From: Ananas comosus
Taxonomy: Eukaryota; Streptophyta; Magnoliopsida; Poales; Bromeliaceae
Direction: 5' to 3'
Length of the DNA: 64,000 bases
NCBI RefSeq assembly: GCF_001540865.1
Contig: NC_033630.1
Span: 1,893,147 to 1,957,146 of the forward strand
The notes under the pieces are model-generated. The model made no database searches. It was not told the DNA's origin and worked only from the letters and a program-made list of their open reading frames with translations. Positions 47,591 to 58,410 of this stretch are shown here, piece by piece. The number at the start of each line of letters is the position of its first letter. Position 1 is the first letter of the stretch. Made by a program: the position numbers and the translations under genes.

Positions 47591-47604
47591 GGCTCTGATA
47601 CTAA
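47591..47604 (-). other. Primer-binding site (initiator-Met tRNA)
   Basis: The minus strand reads TTAGTATCAGAGCC, close to the standard TGGTATCAGAGC, one base inside the 5' LTR. Confidence 0.85.
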
Positions 47605-47605
47605 C

Positions 47606-48132
47606 TGTCACGGCCTTAGCGTTTCTGTTCGCATAGCCCGTGCGGCGCCCGCCTTCCTGCTCGAAAATGGACAAGCCTTCGTCCCTGTTGCTAGCCTGAA
47701 CCTTCGCGTCCTATGACTAAATATGCAAAGGGAATGACAAAAAGAAAGAGGCAGAGATTCTCTCAAAAAGCTAAGTACTACACTACTTAGAAAATGAGAA
47801 TTACAACCTACAAACACAATCTCTCTTGTGTGTTTTGACTTTAGCCAAACCCCACTATTTATAGGCTCCTAGATACATTGAATCTAGCCTATACTAACTC
47901 GCCATTAAAGCACCCATTAACTCACCCTCATAATGAGCCATAAACCCAATAATCACCCTATTAACTCTTGGGAGTTTCATAACCCTTGAGTTTCCATCAT
48001 TGATGGAAGAAGTTACAAAATCCTTCGCCTTTCCATAGCGGGTTGGGTTCGGGTCTCTTTAACGACCCACTCCGTTAGCAGATTTGGGCCACTGTCAAGG
48101 AGAAGTCAGTGAAAAATATTTTGTCCGTGACA
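47606..48132 (-). repeat. 5' LTR of the gag-like element
   Basis: 527 bp. Contains a minus-strand TATA box (CCTATAAATAGTG, core at 47856-47863). Confidence 0.9.
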
Positions 48133-49159
48133 CTGTGATGGAAATAAAAAACAAAATAAAGGCAAATACAAGGGAAAAGGCAATTATCCTTATCTCGATC
48201 TAGCTCCTGATTTCGAACCACATCAAAATATTTTCTTTTTTGAATCTACCAAATTTCAAAGAATGTATGTGAAGACCCCGATGTCCAGCAAAAACAGAAG
48301 AAGGAAAGATTCAAATATAGGAAAAAACAAGTATGAAAAAGACAAAAATTTATTTAAATGACTGTGTAAAATAAAAACATATGGAAAATAACAACTCTAT
48401 ACAACTTTAGGCTACAAGGCTTCTCCACATCTTATTCCATCTCCAAGAATAGAATTTTACATCAATTAAATAGTATTTTGCAAGCCAGCAGTCTTTGTCA
48501 ATAGTGTTATGTTATGTCAAGGAAAGAGACATAAACCTAGTTTGGTAATATAACGGCTAAAATTACTACTTTTATATTATCAACGATTCAAAATATTTAA
48601 AAGTATTTTTAACTTTTCTTTCTAATACTGTAAAATTATAATTGAAATTGTGAACCTATTGTAATTTTGTAGTATTGGAGAAAAAAAAGATTGGAAGCTC
48701 TTCTAAAGCTTTTGATCCTTCAAAGCATTAAAAAGATATTTTTAACTGCCAAATTACCAACTTGGATTATAGAAATTTAAGAAAATTTTATAGAATGCTT
48801 CATGGTTTAGCCAAAGCTAGTCTATTTAATTTACAAACATGTAGTTTAAAGCGTAACACTTTATCTCCTATATTTGTTATTTTGACTTTTCATTAGAACT
48901 TAGTTAGCATCAAATTAAGCAGCAATGCAGCATTAAAAGTGTGATCTCCATAATATGTGATCTAGGTAAAATTTTGAGATATCATTTTTAGTAAATTTGG
49001 CCTATTATACTATATATAGCACTTTATGGTTCAAAATTAGTTCAACTTTACTATCCGAGTTGATGATATTTTAGTACTTGATCTTTATCAAAAACTGCCA
49101 ATTCATAGGCCAACCGAACCTGTAACTAAAAATACTTTCTCAAGTTCTCGCAAATTTGG

Positions 49160-49162
<3 letters not shown>
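48133..49162. other. Intergenic region, no gene seen
   Basis: AT-rich sequence, no ORF or recognised repeat. Confidence 0.5.

Positions 49163-49214
<52 letters not shown>
49163..49214. repeat. (AC)n microsatellite
   Basis: An uninterrupted AC run of about 52 bp, directly at the left edge of a foldback MITE. Confidence 0.95.
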
Positions 49215-49216
<2 letters not shown>

Positions 49217-49757
49217 TCTCCTCTACTTTCGAAAGTACGAAAATTTTTAGTGCTTGTAATTTATTTTCGATGATGGGACATTTGATTTGACAATCAAGTC
49301 CATTAGGCATAATTTACGTTATTGGAACTATCTAAAAACCAAATTTAATAATTTTTTGATATTATTTATCAAGCTATCCAAAGGTTTTAAAATGACTATT
49401 TTAACGGTCAACATGGCACATTTTTAAGTTCAATGATATAAAACAATTCAAATTATATGAAACTTTAATAAAAAAAATCTACCTAAAATCAATAATAAGA
49501 TCAATACTTCAGATTTAAAATTTGAGTCTTTTATTACTTTTTTTTATAAAATTTTTATTTTCAGTTGTCCATTTTAAGGCTACTCATTCACTAGGTAAAT
49601 GAAGTCAAAAAATTATGAAATTTGCTTTCTAGATAGTTCCAATAGCATAAATCATATCTAATGGAACCGAACTCCAAATTGAATGTCCCATTATCGAAAA
49701 TAATTTGGAAGCATAGAGACCTCTGTATTTTTAAAAGCATAGGAGCCTAGTTCTATA
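49215..49757. mobile_element. Foldback MITE, diverged relative of the 16.8-kb copy
   Basis: The left arm (TTTTCGATGATGGGACATTT, GGAACTATCTAAAAACCAAA) is mirrored by the right arm (TGTCCCATTATCGAAAATAA). The body shares AAAGGTTTTAAAATGAC-, TAAAACAATTCAAAT- and GGCTACTCATTCACTAGGTAA-type segments with 16801-17342. It ends GGAGCCTAGTTCTATATAT, like copy 3. Confidence 0.75.
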
Positions 49758-51079
49758 TATCATTTTTGATGGAAAGCACTATGAGTTAAATATATCACAC
49801 TATATATTCCTGCGTCCATTAGGTGCATTTTTCGTGCATAAAAAATTTATGTTCCCTATTTCTATAATGTGAAATGAGATAATCCCTAACGTGTAATTTC
49901 ATGCACGATTTAAAACTCCCTGTTAGTTGCTCCATCACACCAACTCATGAAATTATTCCCCTCTTGGACCACAATTTGATAGTGATATGTCTACAGTTTT
50001 CTTTTCTCTTTTTTGGTTTTTTTTGTTCTCTCTCAAGCACTAAAAACCACACACGCAGTTTTAAAACTTGACTTTATTTGTTGACTCACTGTGAGTGTAT
50101 TTGCACCTCACAAATGCTATAGACGTACTTTCCACGCTGTAGTCGTCGACGTAGCCGAGACGTGTACGTTGCGAATATTTATGAAAAATTTTATTACGCA
50201 ACATTAACGATGATATTTGTAACAGTTGACCACTTCTAAAGATTGTGTTAACTCAATAAGATACAAATTCGAATCATGTTTAAGCGAAAAATGTAACTGT
50301 GTTGTGGCTTATTAAGGTTTTATTCCAAAAGGAAAATGAAAAAAGATCGCTTCCTTTTTTAAAAAAATAAACAGGTTAAAATATTTGGAGACTCTCTCAA
50401 AGATGGGCTTTTTTGAAATAGGCCCTTGCACAAATTCTTTTTTATTTGTTAACTAGCAAGCGATTAACCCGCACTGCCACTGAGAACAAGTTAGAGCTGT
50501 GGATTGGGCAAAATTACTAACTAAAACAATAAAACTTTCTAGTTTAATTGACTGATACTTTAAACTGAAACAAATAAAGCTAAAAGAACATTCGAAAATT
50601 ATAATAAAGTTCAGAGACCTATTTCTAAATAACCGATGTAGTTTATGAAGTCTCAACATTTTTACCTTTACTAGAACCTCCACAGTAGCATCTTATTCCA
50701 GAAAAAATAAAATATTGAATTAGAACTTCTACTTCTGTTGTGAAGTTATGCATCAGAATTTTCAAAAGAGGCGATATTCTCCCCCACATGGTTACAAAAT
50801 AAAAGCAGAACAAGGCATTAATCCTCTTATATATTGGTGTAGAACATCACAAGCACAGAAATATACTGTTCATTTGAACTAAACTGCATCCTAGCATTTA
50901 TACAAATACATAATTTCCAATCTTACACAAATCGTAATCCCTTTCACATTTTAAAATAACAGACAAATACACACAGAGATAAATCTATTTAATCTAGTAA
51001 GAAATATGCCCTTGCTTTTGCCAGGCATTTTGTCACGAAAAGCCGTGAGCCAAAATATGTGTGGTAGTATTTAAAAACT
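49758..51079. other. Intergenic region and 3' flank of the lipase gene
   Basis: No ORF with a recognisable domain. The right part should contain the 3' UTR of the minus-strand lipase gene. Confidence 0.5.
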
Positions 51080-54000
51080 TCATAAGCTTTGCTGTTTCAA
51101 TTTCTTCTCCATCCAGTATATAATATCCAAGCCAATTTCATCTCGCTCTGGCTCGAATAGTAAATCGTGTAAGAAGCCGTCATAGAGCCTTATATCCTTG
51201 TATGTTGATGGGGCCTCGTTGTACAAATCTTGAGAAGCCAATGGGTCAGTCACCCGATCGGCCGTTCCGTGGAGGACGAAGAATGGGACAGTCACGGACT
51301 TAATGTTCTGCAGCAAATAAGATGACATGCGAAGTATCTCATGGCCCGTCCTAACCCTAATTGGACCTGTGTAGACCAAAGGATCAGTGTATTTGGCTAT
51401 CATAGCTGCGGGGTCCCTTGAAACAGGAATGCCCCTTTTGTTCGCTCCCTTGAATTGGAACTTTGGGGCTACAAGCGAAAAGATTGGTGCCACAGCCTGC
51501 AGAAAAAGATAAAGCGTATCATTAATTATAGCTGTTCTTGTTAGAGAAGCAAAAGCAAATTGAGCGATTGTTTAACATCATCTACAAGCAAATATAATCT
51601 AGGATGCAGCAAACCATATATATATCAATGTCACTGTTCCCAACTTCAACACCCATGTTAAATTGAAATCTATATGTTACCAGATTCCCGTCAATTACAA
51701 CATTCATCTCTCTGTTTATCGGAGAGTTTCCTGTATATTATAGACTAATGAGAATTAGCATGTCTCACATGCAAGAAAATGGTGATAGTGGATATTACCC
51801 CAACTATAGGATGAGCAGGCTTTACTCGCAATGCTGGTGAGGTGAGTATAATTCCTTCTATCATGGCTTCAATATGAGGATAGGATGCCGCCTGAAAAAA
51901 ATTGTAAAGACACTGCTTAAGAAACCAAGAAACAACTGAAACTCAACCCAAAATGAAATAATTTCTATATGAATACTACCTTCACAACAACAGCTCCACC
52001 GGTAGAATGGCCAAAGAGGAAACATGGAACACCAGGATTCTCCAACTTAATTTTCTCCAGGAACATTATCTGTTTATTGCCATATAATTAAATCCAGCAT
52101 CAGATAAGCATAAATGTTCAGTTTCAACTTTTGAAAACTTTCAAATAATTGGAAAGGAAAGAAACTTACTGTGTCTTCAACAACATAATCTAATGAAGGT
52201 ACATATCCATGCAATCCATCGCTTCCACCATGGCCTGTCAAAGGAATGTTAGTTTACTTTTTTTATTTCAATGTAAGTTTCCATAATTTATGACTTTTTG
52301 AGGATAGCAATCCAGAAGCATGATTTAGACTAATTGACATAAGGAAATTGGAGATAAAAAGCAGCATGATCTAGAAGGAAAAGAAAAAGTTCTCTCTCTC
52401 AAATAAATTTTTAAAAAAAGGAGGGATAAAGCATTGATTCCACCGGGAACTGATTCCACAAGAGTGATGCCATCAGAATATGAAACCTTTTGCTTTCAGG
52501 GAGAACCACTGAACCAGCTAAAAAGAGAAATATCATGCATTCAATAATGAAGTAGAACTGTACCCACCTATCCAATCCATTGCATATACTCCAAATTGGC
52601 ATGATGTTAGCTGCTCTGCAAAATGTACATATCTTCCACTGGCAAAAAGAAAAATCAACATGTATCAGATAAGGTTCTCAATAACTAGGATATTATTTCT
52701 TTTGATAAAAGGCACCTTTTGCAATTGGCTGCTGCTTCAGCATATATCCAGGCAAAAGTGTAGAATTTAGAGAAGAATAAATATGAAGACAGGATCAATA
52801 TAAGATTATATGGTCATTGTTCTCAGGCTTTTTAAGCGAATTGACCAAATTAGCGTATCCAATAGCAAATTGGATGTCGCCGGAGAGCCTGCCACCATTA
52901 GCTATCAAAGTCTAAGTGTGACTTTGTGTGAGCAAAATTACAAAATTGATCGGAAAGTATGGTCATAACTTGCTCACCTATGCTCATTGAGCCCATGTAT
53001 AACCAATAAAATACCCCTGAAAAAATTAATTAAAAAGATCAGTGAACAATGATTTTAAGGTACAAAAAATAAAGAAAATCAGTAACAAATTAACTTAAAT
53101 GAAACATGGAACATCGTCGCAATTGTATATCGCTCCAAGAAAAAAAATTCTTCAACTATGTATATCGCACGTAGGAAATGGAATATGCAAACTTTCTAAT
53201 GATAAAAGAGATTAAAGAAAGAAAATATTTATCCACAGTTTTCATAGCAAGATTGTGATATGAGACTTATATGCAAAAGTCGACAATCAAACATTTATAG
53301 TTTGCCTCTCCACATACTGCATTTATATTAAGAAACATAGGCAAATAAGAAATATAGTAAGCAACTTGAATGGTTAGCATGAAGAGAAGAAGCAATGCGT
53401 GTATAGCTCACACATTCTAGTGTATGCTCTAGGTAATACCAAGAGCCCCTGAGCAATCAAGCTCTCAACGGCCACCAAGATATTCTGCCTTGCTAGTAAC
53501 TACCTACTACCTACTCCTAACAAGACAACAATCGAAGCAAGCACCAGCATGCGCCTTAGCTGGGTATTTGCATGAGAATGATCTGATGTCACACCTAAGG
53601 GGTTGGCGTGCCTTTAACAAAAGGCATTGTTTGGCCTGAGAAATGGAAGGCGTAGAACAAGAGGGTCAGTACTGCTGGTTACCACATTAGATGGAGGCTT
53701 CGACTAGCTTAATTTTTCCAAAGGGGTGGCGTAACTTCCCACAAATATGTGAAACTGCATGAAGTAAATTCAGAATCTGCAAATTGCTGAAGAAAAGAGA
53801 CAACAATGGCCCAGACTTTTCCAACAAACAAAGAGAAATTTGGATGGTTTTGAGGAAACTACAAAATGGTATCATGACGAAATCAATTGTACCATCACTC
53901 ATGCTAACTAGGATGGGACCATTGCAACTAACGTATTAAGTTAAGCAGGGGATAAGTATGCTTATATATAACTGACACTCTGCTCCAGGATTGAACTAAA

Positions 54001-55298
54001 GAAACATGTAACACTGAAAAAAAGAGAAAATTTCTAAAATAGGATTGAAAATTATTGAATAGTACATTTTAAATTATTTGCCGCAACAATTGATGGCAAC
54101 CTGTGCAAGGCAACTACTTGGATCACTCAAAAAAATTTTAAAAAAGAGTAATCAAATGCATTCCGCATGTGTACTGCCTTAAAGGGACAACCACAAAACA
54201 TCAAAGAAAAAGTGCTCCTACGTTAAAAGAACAATTTGTATTAAACTTGGTATAGCTAATTAGTCAGCTCTACCAAATATCACTCTTCTCAACAGCTTTC
54301 ATGTCAAGCAATTGAACATATAAACACCTGATTACTTGCAATATTTCCAACGAATTTCGCACCAGAAGAGACACTTGAAGAGCGGAGATTGGAAGCCTTT
54401 TTAAGAAGCTAAATTATGTTAAAACGATTCTACCGATGAGGTAAACAAATTTTGCAGATTTTACCGTAGAATTGCGGATTTTACAATAAAATTGAAGACG
54501 CCATAGCAGCCCAAAAAATTAATCAGAACAATACATAGGACCAGGAAAAGGAGTCAACTAGAACAAAATAAAAGAAGCAATGATCAGCAAATGTCACTAT
54601 ATAGGCGAGGAGGTGATGATCAGAGTACCGCAAGCATTACACTTTCGTGAACAATTTGTTCCAGTCACCGAGCACGATCCGGCCTAAAATTTGCATTTGC
54701 ATGTAGTTTATGGAAAGGAATTGGGGCACAATCACCTAATCACAGGATAGAAAAGCGAAGCTAGAATGCGAGGGGGGGAAAAAACCCTCCGAGTAAGAAC
54801 GAAACCCTAATCCCAAGGATCCGATCGAGAGTCGAGACCTCACCTCATGTCGCCCGAGGCCGGGACCCACGACCGGCAAAAGAGCGCGTTCCTCCTCGGC
54901 CCCGCGAGCACGAAGGTCTCCCACCTACAGCGCCCCCAACCCCCACCCTCTCCCCCGCCGCCGCCGCCGAGATCGGACGACTCGGCCATGGGCACCTCCT
55001 CCGCGAGCGCCCTCCGCCGCCTCACGTCCTCCTCCTCCGCCGCCGCCGCCGCGGCCCTCCAGCCCCTCCGTCGACCCCCTCCCGCCCCCTTCCGCCGCGG
55101 CGACGAGAGCGGCGGCGCCGCCCTGGAGCTCCGTCGGAGGAGGAGCAGGAACCCTAGGAGGATGGAGTAGACGAAGACGAAGAAGCGGACGAGCGCCGCG
55201 CGGGAGAGCACGGAGCGGCGGATGTTCCTACAAACCGGAATTATGCGGCCGCTCGCGCCGGAGGTGAGCTCCTCCACCTGTTGTACACTCCTCTCCAT
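51080..55298 (-). CDS. Monoacylglycerol-lipase-type alpha/beta hydrolase, 409 aa, 7 exons
   Basis: Minus-strand exons: 54844-55298, 52978-53016, 52568-52638, 52170-52234, 51980-52069, 51799-51891, 51080-51496. All introns are GT-AG and the total of 1230 nt is exactly 409 codons plus stop. Residues 34-54 form one membrane segment, followed by an Arg/Ala-rich linker. The hydrolase starts near 120 (ETFVLAGPRRNALFCRSWVP). The oxyanion region is IHGLNEHS (158-165), the nucleophile elbow GHSTGG with Ser232, the acid Asp351 in HGTADRVTDP and the base His381 in GFLHDLLFEP, so the triad is complete. The fold is that of the plant MAGL / caffeoylshikimate-esterase-like group (Hydrolase_4). Substrates could be monoacylglycerols, lysophospholipids or phenolic esters; sequence alone does not decide. 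The start at MERSVQQ is preferred on family grounds; an in-frame ATG at 55421 would add 41 residues. Confidence 0.93.
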
Positions 55299-55587
55299 CG
55301 TTATCTCCTCTATTTCTCCCCTTTTCCACAGCGACCGCTTCTTCTTAATTCGTATAAATGGAGATGGAGATGGAGAAGGAGAAGGAGAAGGAGAAGCGCA
55401 GAAGAAAAGAGAAGGAAACATATATAGGAAACGAAAGGGTGATGGGTTGGGGATCGATTCCTTGTATCGGTTTCAGCTTATTTTTTATAAAATTTGAAAA
55501 TTAGAGGATGAAATTTGCATGAGGAACCCTTAACTACAGTCTATTTTAACGACGCCGCCTCATTTCCTTATTACTAATTTTCTAACA

Positions 55588-55732
55588 ATTTTTTTTTAAG
55601 AGAGAGATGGTCTACTATTTTATTCGTTTTTTAGAAATAAATTTTAGTTAAAAATATGAAGTAATTAAATTTAAAATTTAAATTTTTGAATACTAACTAT
55701 CAAGTTCTTTATCACCTGCACTTAAAAATAGG
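55588..55732 (-). mobile_element. SINE copy (old), upstream of the lipase gene
   Basis: Minus strand: tail block GTAGACCATCTCTCTCTT plus A-run at the left, degraded B box, and head near 55730. About 290 bp upstream of the lipase ATG, in its promoter region. Confidence 0.65.
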
Positions 55733-56189
55733 TTAAACTTTTATACTTCTTAATTTTAGTTCTTTAAAGGATTTTAGAATATTGTAAAATGCTTGACAAT
55801 ACTAAACCAAAAAACCTATAAGTTATAAAAAAAATATATTTTTAATTGATTATAGAAATTATATTTCAACAATTCTATGCAGCTTACATAATGTATTATT
55901 GCTTACATAAACAAATAAAATATTTTTATCTATATTTTTATTTTCTACTACACCATGTCTTGGTCAAGTATTTTCAAAATGTTATGATATCTTCTAATAA
56001 TTAATTAATAGCCCTACCTGATTAATAATTAACAGTTAATAGATCTATCAAACATAATAAAGAATTTTACTTAAAAGTTACAAATATTAATAACAAACTA
56101 AATTTGAGGATCCTTTTTCAGACCAACTATAGTTGAGGGGCCTCGGTTTAATTTGATGTAATTCGCTCTTTCGAACATTATTAATTTGG

Positions 56190-56700
56190 GGTGTTGGAAA
56201 ATAGGGGGATATTGCGTATGCTGGTGACGCGCCGGGGGGCGATCTTAAAGCACGCGTTTGTGGGGATTACGATGGGCCACGTGGACTTTGGCGGTTCCGT
56301 GTGGCGGTGGTTCGCGCGAATTACGGGGATTTCGGAGGGTTTATTTGTAAAAAAAAGTTATGTGTCCCTCGCTTTATACGATCGGAGACGAAGTTGTGGG
56401 CCCCGATCACGTGGGGTCCACATGAAAGGGTCAGGACCATGCGGTTGATCTCGACCGTTGATTGGACGCTCGAATCGAGGCAGGTGGGAACGGGCCGTCC
56501 AATGACCGGAGGAAGGGGGATTGGACGGTGCTGATGTGGATTGGGGTGGTTGATTTGTATCGTATTGGACGGTCGAGAATTTGCCCGGGGGTGAATGGAT
56601 GCGGTCCACAGTGTCAGCGGTCCCGTGGTCCGTACGGGACAGCGTCGAGAAAATCGGGAGCACGGTGGACCAAGTGCGCTTCAATGCCATCGCTTTGTAA
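56190..56700. other. GC-rich island with G-boxes and repeated GGACGGT/CCGTCCAAT phrases
   Basis: Clearly more GC-rich than its surroundings. Contains two CACGTG cores (56278, 56408) and several ATTGGACGG or its inverse. ORFs on both strands here (up to about 110 codons) overlap each other and have no recognisable domain, so I treat the region as non-coding. Confidence 0.5.
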
Positions 56701-57330
56701 TTTAGTCCCTATAGTTTTAATGTTTCAAACATCCCTATTTTTATAAATTTTAGAAAAAAATAAATTTTATTTAAAATAACCTTTTTAAGCCCGATAATAA
56801 AGTTTAGGACCAACTCATACTACCGGAAAAGTATAGGGACTATACATGAAGTTTGCCCCCTAATAAATTGTATTCAAATATGGGTGAGGGCAAAAGCAGC
56901 ACATACTTGACTCGGTCTGGTCCAGGTCTAGGTTAACAGTTATGTTAGGTGGCTAATTGGACGCAATAATAAATTGTGCTTCAACATACATGGGCCGTAA
57001 ATAGCAGGTCATGACTCCGTTTTGTCCAGTTCTAAAAATAGAACAAAAGTTAGGTTAGAAAATTATGGCATACAGAGCCATCACCAATAGCCTACTAACT
57101 CAGAGAGACCGTCGTAGTCTTTAATTATAAGTATATATGATTGGGTTAAAATTATTCTTTTGTCGATACAGAGGCAGAACTAGACAGGGGACCAAACACT
57201 TGGCTCTATTTCCGCTATAAAATAAAGTGAAATAACGCAACCTTAGCGTCGTGAATCGCTCAATATCTAATCTTCAAAGGGCGTCGATATTATTAGGCAA
57301 AAGCATTGACTATTGCTACGAATAAGATAA

Positions 57331-57383
57331 TGATAATACAATAATAATAACAATATTATTATTATTATTATTGTATTATCATA
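57331..57383. repeat. AT-rich imperfect palindrome
   Basis: ATGATAATACAATAATAATA at the left and its inverse TATTATTATTGTATTATCAT at the right form a hairpin of about 22 bp per arm. Confidence 0.8.
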
Positions 57384-57397
57384 CATACCTCCACATT

Positions 57398-57575
57398 TTG
57401 GGCCGACAAACAGTTTCGACGAATTTTGTTTTCGTTAATGGGCTGCACAATTTTGGGCTGACTTTGAAAGGGCTGTATCTTTGGGCTTGGCCATAAATAG
57501 GTTGGGCCAAAGAGGCTTTTTAATTGGGCCTTCACTGTTGTTGTTGGGCTTCAACAAGACACTATATTTGGGCCA
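57398..57575 (+). promoter_or_regulatory. Cluster of TGGGCY (site II-type) motifs
   Basis: About nine TGGGCC, TGGGCT or close variants in 180 bp, mostly on the plus strand, with CATAAATAG near 57490. Site II motifs mark promoters of growth and ribosomal genes in plants. No coding gene was recognised downstream. Confidence 0.4.
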
Positions 57576-57996
57576 GGTCTAATAGTGCAATTAATCAAAA
57601 TCATTTGCGGATTAAGTATCATCATTTTGCATCTACTACCTTGTTCCACATTGGCTCTTTTGGTGTTTTGGGGGTGAGACCACGGATTACGGTGTGTAAT
57701 CATATACTGTTTCTGTGCACTGCACTGTTGTTCGTATATAGGCGGCTTGTTTAACTTTGTTTATATTTAGTGTTGCTTCTATTTTTACAATCAGATGGCT
57801 ACCGCATAATCTTTTTATGACTAGCGTGGTACATAACTTGGGTATATCTAAAGATAACATCCCTGTTGTTGTATGAAACTTTAATTTGATTAGTTAATCT
57901 CAAGTGACCCATTGGAAAAACTAATCATCAAAAAGAGGATCGAGTACGTGTAGAGAGAAATAACTATGCTACGTGACAAAATATCATATAAATGTT

Positions 57997-58148
57997 TTTT
58001 TTTTTGATATATAGGTAGCACGCTGCCCGCTTCGTTTATTTCATTTAGAAATAAACTTAGCTGGAAATGTGAATCAATTAGGATTCGAATTTGAAACCTC
58101 GGATACGGACCACCAAGCCTTTTGCCACTTGCTTTAGGGACAGTCAGT
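57997..58148 (-). mobile_element. tRNA-derived SINE with 18-bp target duplication
   Basis: Minus strand: head CTGACTGTCCCTAAAGCAAG, B box ATTCGAATCC, tail GCGTGCTACCTATATATC plus poly(A). Exact repeats AAATATCATATAAATGTT at 57979-57996 and 58149-58166. Confidence 0.92.
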
Positions 58149-58255
58149 AAATATCATATAAATGTTAGCTCTTCACGAAAGGAGAAAGATACAGAGCAGT
58201 ATAGTCCAAGTTCAATGGTAAAGTATAACAAGGTTGAACCTGTTTCCTGTGATCT

Positions 58256-58396
58256 CTACGTAGTAGTAGCTGTTGAGCTCACTCTCTTTGATCCTGCATC
58301 TGCCACATTGCTCACGCTGGGTAATCCTTGCAGGGCCATCAACCTTTTTCGCCATCTCTCGGATCTGCTCCCATATTTGCTTTTAGCAGCAGCAAT
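58256..58396 (-). pseudogene. Possible orphan last exon or gene relic
   Basis: On the minus strand an AG acceptor-like site (GCTAAAAG) is followed by an open frame reading KYGSRSERWRKRLMALQG, then PSVSNVADAGSKRVSSTATTT and a TAG stop. Its composition is more protein-like than that of neighbouring ORFs. No upstream exons were found and I do not recognise the family. Confidence 0.25.
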
Positions 58397-58410
58397 TTAA
58401 CAAAATATTT

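Larger units (their letters stand above)
46076..48132 (-). mobile_element. Non-autonomous LTR retrotransposon with a single gag-like ORF
   Basis: Two direct 527-bp LTRs (46076-46602 and 47606-48132) both start TGTCACGG and end CCGTGACA. On the minus strand the 5' LTR is the high-coordinate copy. One base after it comes TTAGTATCAGAGCC, the initiator-Met tRNA primer site (one change). A short purine-rich TTGGAAAGAA precedes the 3' LTR. The interior is only about 1 kb and holds one ORF with no protease, integrase or reverse transcriptase. LTRs differ by roughly 5-10 percent by eye, mostly transitions, so the insertion is not recent. The flanking 5-mers (CTTGT / CTGTG) are not identical. Confidence 0.9.

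Noticed and set aside
56191..56746. Overlapping ORFs of 77-110 codons on both strands
   Set aside because: None has a recognisable domain, they overlap each other in several frames, and the region is better explained as GC-rich non-coding sequence.
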